Below, one piece after another: positions 21,796-24,652 of a stretch of DNA of 24,652 bases. The stretch is taken from positions 1 through 24,652 of the forward strand of contig PUOG01000132.1 of NCBI GenBank assembly GCA_003552745.1, read 5' to 3'. The translations under genes were made by a program, and so were the position numbers. The notes beneath the pieces are model-generated. The model was not told the origin of the DNA and made no database searches. It worked only from the letters and a program-made list of their open reading frames with translations. The stretch comes from Spirochaetaceae bacterium. GTDB lineage: Bacteria > Spirochaetota > Spirochaetia > DSM-27196 > SKKC01. How positions within the stretch are numbered: the first letter of the stretch is position 1; the number at the start of each line of letters is the position of its first letter.

Positions 21796-22428
21796 ATGTT
21801 CGAACAACCAAGGCCTCGCAGAATCGCGGTGGCTTTCTTCTGTGTTGTTTTCCTCGCTGTCGCCGTCGTATCGGGGTATGCACAGATAGAGGATGAGGAA
21901 TTTGTCGAGCCCGAGTATCAGCTCGGTGACCAGTATTTCACGATTCGTGTCGGAGGCTTCGCTCCGCTCTTCTTCCACAATCCCGGCGAGGGCGAGGTCA
22001 ACTCGACGAATCTTCGACTCGGCGGTTCAGGAGCGCTGTCATGGCAGGGATACCTGAACAACCGCTGGAGCATCGGCGGCGAGCTCGCCGGTGTCTTCAC
22101 GAACAGCGTAAACCGTCGAACACTCTTCATGGTACCGATCACCGCCAAACTGAGTTACCTCTTTTCGAGCTGGCCGTTCGAGTTCCCGGTACACATTGCC
22201 GCCGGCGCCGCGTTCCAGAGTCTGGAAGGTGACACCTATTTCGGTCCTATCTTGAAACCCGGTGTCGGAGCCTGGTGGAATGCGACCGGTGAGTGGGCGT
22301 TCGGAGTGCAGGCCGAGTACTGGTGGGTGCCGCAGTTCTACCGCGGAGCCGACAACCGGCCTCCCGCTTCCGATACACGCTTCGGCAACTTCCTCGACGT
22401 TACACTCGGCGCACGTTACAGCTTCTAA
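21796..22428 (+). CDS. Small beta-barrel outer-membrane protein
   Basis: The protein has 210 residues from the ATG at 21796, which has GGAG five bases upstream; an earlier ATG at 21769 lacks one. The signal peptide is clear: RPRRIAVAFFCVVFLAVAVVSGYA then Q. The mature part alternates hydrophobic and polar residues typical of beta-strands (YFTIRVGGFAPLFF, WSIGGELAGVF, FGVQAEYWW) and ends LDVTLGARYSF. A C-terminal Phe after alternating residues is the classic outer-membrane insertion signal. The size suggests an eight-stranded barrel. No specific family is recognised. The lipoprotein gene follows by 11 bp, so the two probably act together at the outer membrane. Confidence 0.75.
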   Translation: MFEQPRPRRIAVAFFCVVFLAVAVVSGYAQIEDEEFVEPEYQLGDQYFTIRVGGFAPLFFHNPGEGEVNSTNLRLGGSGALSWQGYLNNRWSIGGELAGVFTNSVNRRTLFMVPITAKLSYLFSSWPFEFPVHIAAGAAFQSLEGDTYFGPILKPGVGAWWNATGEWAFGVQAEYWWVPQFYRGADNRPPASDTRFGNFLDVTLGARYSF

Positions 22429-22439
22429 GGATCACATCG

Positions 22440-23639
22440 ATGATGAAACTGCATTTGACGCGAAACAGTTACTTCAAGGCATTCTGCGTTCTGGCCGCGC
22501 TGGTGCTGCTCAGCGTGTCCTCTTGCGAGCACCCGGTCGGCGTGTTCGCAAGCCTCGAGGAGGAAATTCCGGTCGATGAAGATCGCGGGGTTCCGACCGA
22601 CGACTACATGAGGACGATGCTCATCAGTGCCGACGGCGAGTATTACTTCGCCGAGTTCACGAGCCTCTACGTACGCCGGCGTGCGGAGGATTTCGACCTC
22701 GACGGCGAACCCAGTCGTAGTTGGAGACGCATTCCCAAGCCGGAAGCAGTAGGTGAGCACGATACACTCGGCTCTATTGCCGAATACGCGAATGACAACG
22801 AGCTCTGGGCGATCTACGGCGGCGAGCTCTTCAGCCGGCCGAACGACGGCGGAGAGACCGGTCGCGGCGCGTGGTCTGAAGAGACGGCGCCGGGCGACAT
22901 AAGCCGCGCCTCCCGCCTCTTTTCCGTTGGCAATGAGCTGCTTCTCAGCGCGCGGATCTCCAGTACCAGGTACGAGCTATACAGACGGAACGGCTCAGGT
23001 TGGGATCGTATCGGATTCGATGGTGTCGACGACGACAGAGTGAATCGAATCAACGCCATCGTGGAGTTTGACAATCACTACTACGTGGCCACCAAAAGCC
23101 GCATTTACCGGACCGACGACCTGGGCATCAACGACTTCGAACCGGAGGACGACGACCTCCCCACCGCCGCGAACTTTCGTGAACTGAAAGTCGGCGAATC
23201 GAACGGGGAGACCGCCCTATTCGCCGCGGGGAAGAAGTACGTAAGCGTCACCACAAACGGAACCGACTGGACTACGAGCGACTCCAAGAGCCACGACGGC
23301 GAAGATGTGCAGTTCACCGCCCTCGGCTGGTATGTCGCCGAAAACGGTAACGGCTATCTCATCGCCGGGACCGAGGAGTCAGGGCTGTACGAGGCGCCGG
23401 AGGGCGACCTCGACCGACTGCGACGGCAGGGCTCGGGAGCCGAGCTCTTCGGCCGGGACGGCAACTTCCTGACCACCCGCCTCTCCGGCGGATCGGTGCA
23501 CAGAATATTCATCGACGAAGAGGGCCGCAGCTGGCGCAGCCAGGACAAAACGCACATTTTCGTCGGGGCGCCCGGGCGCGGTCTGTGGCGCGGCGAGCAC
23601 GATGAGGAGTACGAAGTACTGACCTGGCGACGGGAGTAG
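22440..23639 (+). CDS. Lipoprotein with probable beta-propeller fold, unknown function
   Basis: The protein has 399 residues. It begins with a lipoprotein signal peptide (AFCVLAALVLLSVSSC, lipobox VSSC) and continues as an acidic exported protein. Recurring segments of the form YVATKSRIYRTDDLG, LFAAGKKYVSVTTNGTDWTTS, YLIAGTEESGLYEAPEGD and HIFVGAPGRGLWRG resemble BNR/Asp-box beta-propeller blades, though no blade is a perfect Asp-box. Two adjacent ATGs (22440 and 22443) are possible; AAGGAT lies about eight bases upstream. Function is unknown. It lies 11 bp after the barrel gene, and hairpins follow its end. Confidence 0.75.
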   Translation: MMKLHLTRNSYFKAFCVLAALVLLSVSSCEHPVGVFASLEEEIPVDEDRGVPTDDYMRTMLISADGEYYFAEFTSLYVRRRAEDFDLDGEPSRSWRRIPKPEAVGEHDTLGSIAEYANDNELWAIYGGELFSRPNDGGETGRGAWSEETAPGDISRASRLFSVGNELLLSARISSTRYELYRRNGSGWDRIGFDGVDDDRVNRINAIVEFDNHYYVATKSRIYRTDDLGINDFEPEDDDLPTAANFRELKVGESNGETALFAAGKKYVSVTTNGTDWTTSDSKSHDGEDVQFTALGWYVAENGNGYLIAGTEESGLYEAPEGDLDRLRRQGSGAELFGRDGNFLTTRLSGGSVHRIFIDEEGRSWRSQDKTHIFVGAPGRGLWRGEHDEEYEVLTWRRE

Positions 23640-23661
23640 ATCCGCACCCGAGCTGACGACG

Positions 23662-23679
23662 GGAGTGGCTCGCCGCTCC
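23662..23679 (+). terminator. Hairpin after the lipoprotein gene
   Basis: GGAGTGG-CTCG-CCGCTCC forms a 7-bp stem with one G-U pair and is followed by TTT. It lies 22 bp after the lipoprotein stop codon. The T-run is short, so intrinsic termination would be weak. Confidence 0.35.
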
Positions 23680-23700
23680 TTTCGCCGTAAGGATCCACAA

Positions 23701-23718
23701 GCCCCGCTGCGGCGGGGC
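23701..23718. terminator. GC-rich hairpin between convergent genes
   Basis: GCCCCGC-TGCG-GCGGGGC is a perfect 7-bp GC stem. It lies between the lipoprotein gene (plus) and the phosphoribosyltransferase gene (minus), eight bases from the stop of the latter. No T-run follows on either strand, so it may block exonucleases or act with a factor rather than as a classical terminator. Confidence 0.5.
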
Positions 23719-23726
23719 ATGAGCGG

Positions 23727-24344
23727 TCAGCGGCGGCGCTCGCCCTCGAGCACGTTCAGCAAGGTTTCCTGCACGGCAGGATTCCGATAGTGCTTGCGCA
23801 CTTCGTCTTCACTGAGTCCAACCAGCTCGTGGCTCATATAATGGATCCACCCGTCGTCCTCGGGTCGATCGACTTCGTGTCGGCGACAGTAGTAATCCGG
23901 CTTGATCGGTTGCGTATCGGGGCGAAACGATCGCACTTTGTAGTCGTGCACGGCAATGCGCACATCGTCGCGCGGAATACCCTTCTCCAGAATGACCTCA
24001 ACGAGGTGGTTCACCGTTCTACCGGAATCGAAGATATCGTCGATGAGAAGCACGCGGTCGCCACTGCGAAGATGCTCGGGGCTGTACGTCCAGCCGTCTA
24101 TCATCACCCGCTCTTGCGTGTGGATATCGGTGTAGCTCCGCGCAACGACGGCAGCGTAGAAAACCGGACGACGTTCGTTGCGCCGAACCATCTTGAAATA
24201 CTCGCTTATCACGTTCCCGAGGTACGCCCCACCGCGAAGACTCACATAGATCACATCGGGGATGAAGTCGTCGGCATGTATATGTGCTGCGAGTTGCAGG
24301 GCATTGTCCCGTATCGTATCGTACTCGATGAATTCCTTCGGCAT
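23727..24344 (-). CDS. Purine-type phosphoribosyltransferase (Hpt-like)
   Basis: This 205-residue type I phosphoribosyltransferase joins a base to PRPP. The PRPP-binding motif VLLIDDIFDSGRTV lies at 98-111, and the first-loop segment DVIYVSLRGGAYLG at 30-43. The family resembles bacterial xanthine/hypoxanthine-type enzymes, and the C-terminal half (KPDYYCRRHEVDRPEDDGWIHY) gives aromatic residues suited to base stacking. Substrate is inferred; the purine-rich neighbourhood makes salvage of hypoxanthine, guanine or xanthine the best guess. AAGGA lies four bases before the ATG. It follows the PDZ/protease gene by 15 bp. Confidence 0.82.
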   Translation of the reverse strand: MPKEFIEYDTIRDNALQLAAHIHADDFIPDVIYVSLRGGAYLGNVISEYFKMVRRNERRPVFYAAVVARSYTDIHTQERVMIDGWTYSPEHLRSGDRVLLIDDIFDSGRTVNHLVEVILEKGIPRDDVRIAVHDYKVRSFRPDTQPIKPDYYCRRHEVDRPEDDGWIHYMSHELVGLSEDEVRKHYRNPAVQETLLNVLEGERRR

Positions 24345-24359
24345 ACTGTCCTTGATCTA

Positions 24360-24652
24360 TCACTCAATTCGCGTTTCGCGCCGATCGTCCGCGCGGTAGT
24401 ATTCGATGTCGAGCTCCTCTCCACGTGCATCGCCGAGCACCCGGTAGAAGTCTTTCGCGTTGCCGACCGCGTTTCCGTTGATGCTGACGATCAGGTCTCC
24501 CCTGCGTAAGCCGGCCTGGGCGGCAGGAGTCCTGCTCTCGACCGCCTGCAAGAGCATTCCGTCGGTGTCTCGCGGGAGGTTGAACGAGCTGCGCGCCTCC
24601 TCACTGGCGACATCGATTCGGAGTCCCGGCCACAGATTTGCCTGTGCGCTCG
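24360..24652 (-). CDS. HtrA/Deg-like serine protease, C-terminal PDZ domain (5' part beyond the window)
   Basis: Only the last 96 complete codons are in the window. The frame continues through the right edge, so an apparent start at 24557 is internal. The visible residues begin SAQANLWPGLRIDVASEEAR and go on to FNLPRDTDGMLLQAVESRTPAAQAGLRRGDLIVSINGNAVGNAKDFYRVL. This is a typical PDZ domain with the LWPG entry seen in the second PDZ domain of Deg/HtrA proteases, which degrade misfolded periplasmic proteins. The catalytic domain is outside the window, so protease activity is inferred. Confidence 0.82.
   Translation of the reverse strand, partial: SAQANLWPGLRIDVASEEARSSFNLPRDTDGMLLQAVESRTPAAQAGLRRGDLIVSINGNAVGNAKDFYRVLGDARGEELDIEYYRADDRRETRIE

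Noticed and set aside
24360..24557. 65-residue stand-alone PDZ protein
   Set aside because: The frame stays open to the window edge and the upstream residues (LWPGLRIDV...) are typical of Deg proteases, so it is the end of a longer gene.
1..24652. CRISPR arrays, prophage genes, toxin-antitoxin pairs, tRNA genes
   Set aside because: I looked for regular short repeats, phage structural or integrase motifs, small paired frames and tRNA cloverleaf patterns, and found none apart from the tRNA-like ends of ssrA.

Overview
This window reads as a chromosomal segment of a free-living spirochaete of the Spirochaetaceae type. The support is indirect: fairly GC-rich, tightly packed genes, many exported proteins and lipoproteins with relaxed lipoboxes, a PEGA-domain/FGE-like membrane protein, a SPOR-domain periplasmic protein, and an insertion sequence of the IS1202/ISTde1 type. 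This placement is inference; no rRNA or other decisive marker is present. Coding density is very high, and no stretch above 300 bases lacks a gene or RNA.

Layout, left to right. (1) 26-2732, minus strand: yebC, a signal-peptidase-I-like protein that has lost both catalytic residues, and an intact signal peptidase I. (2) 2795-7191, plus strand: an SrkA-type kinase, a PEGA plus formylglycine-generating-enzyme-like membrane protein, smpB, a HisN-type phosphatase and the tmRNA gene ssrA. Both partners of trans-translation (SmpB and tmRNA) lie within 1.7 kb. (3) 7246-13025, minus strand: purB-guaB-purA-guaA, read in that order. These are all the enzymes that take IMP to AMP and GMP. (4) 13063-14389: a complete IS with bipartite ends and a 17-bp target duplication, inserted 37 bp upstream of purB. 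(5) 14454-17827: a large lipoprotein (plus), then convergent genes for a SPOR-domain protein, a LapA-like membrane protein and a glycine-rich membrane protein (minus). (6) 17920-21588, minus strand: folD-folE2-purH(N)-purH(C). PurH is encoded as two separate, closely coupled genes. (7) 21796-23639, plus strand: a beta-barrel outer-membrane protein and a propeller-like lipoprotein. (8) 23727 to the right edge, minus strand: a purine-type phosphoribosyltransferase and the C-terminal PDZ domain of an HtrA/Deg-like protease cut by the window edge.

How the genes fit together: the window is a purine/one-carbon hub. FolE2 starts tetrahydrofolate synthesis and FolD supplies 10-formyl-THF. The split PurH uses it to finish IMP, and PurA/PurB and GuaB/GuaA convert IMP to AMP and GMP. 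The phosphoribosyltransferase probably salvages bases. The most notable departures from routine are the catalytically dead signal peptidase beside an intact one, the split purH, the IS that has displaced the upstream region of the IMP-branch operon, and a short tmRNA tag (ANDADFAMAA). I found no CRISPR array, prophage, toxin-antitoxin pair or defence island.
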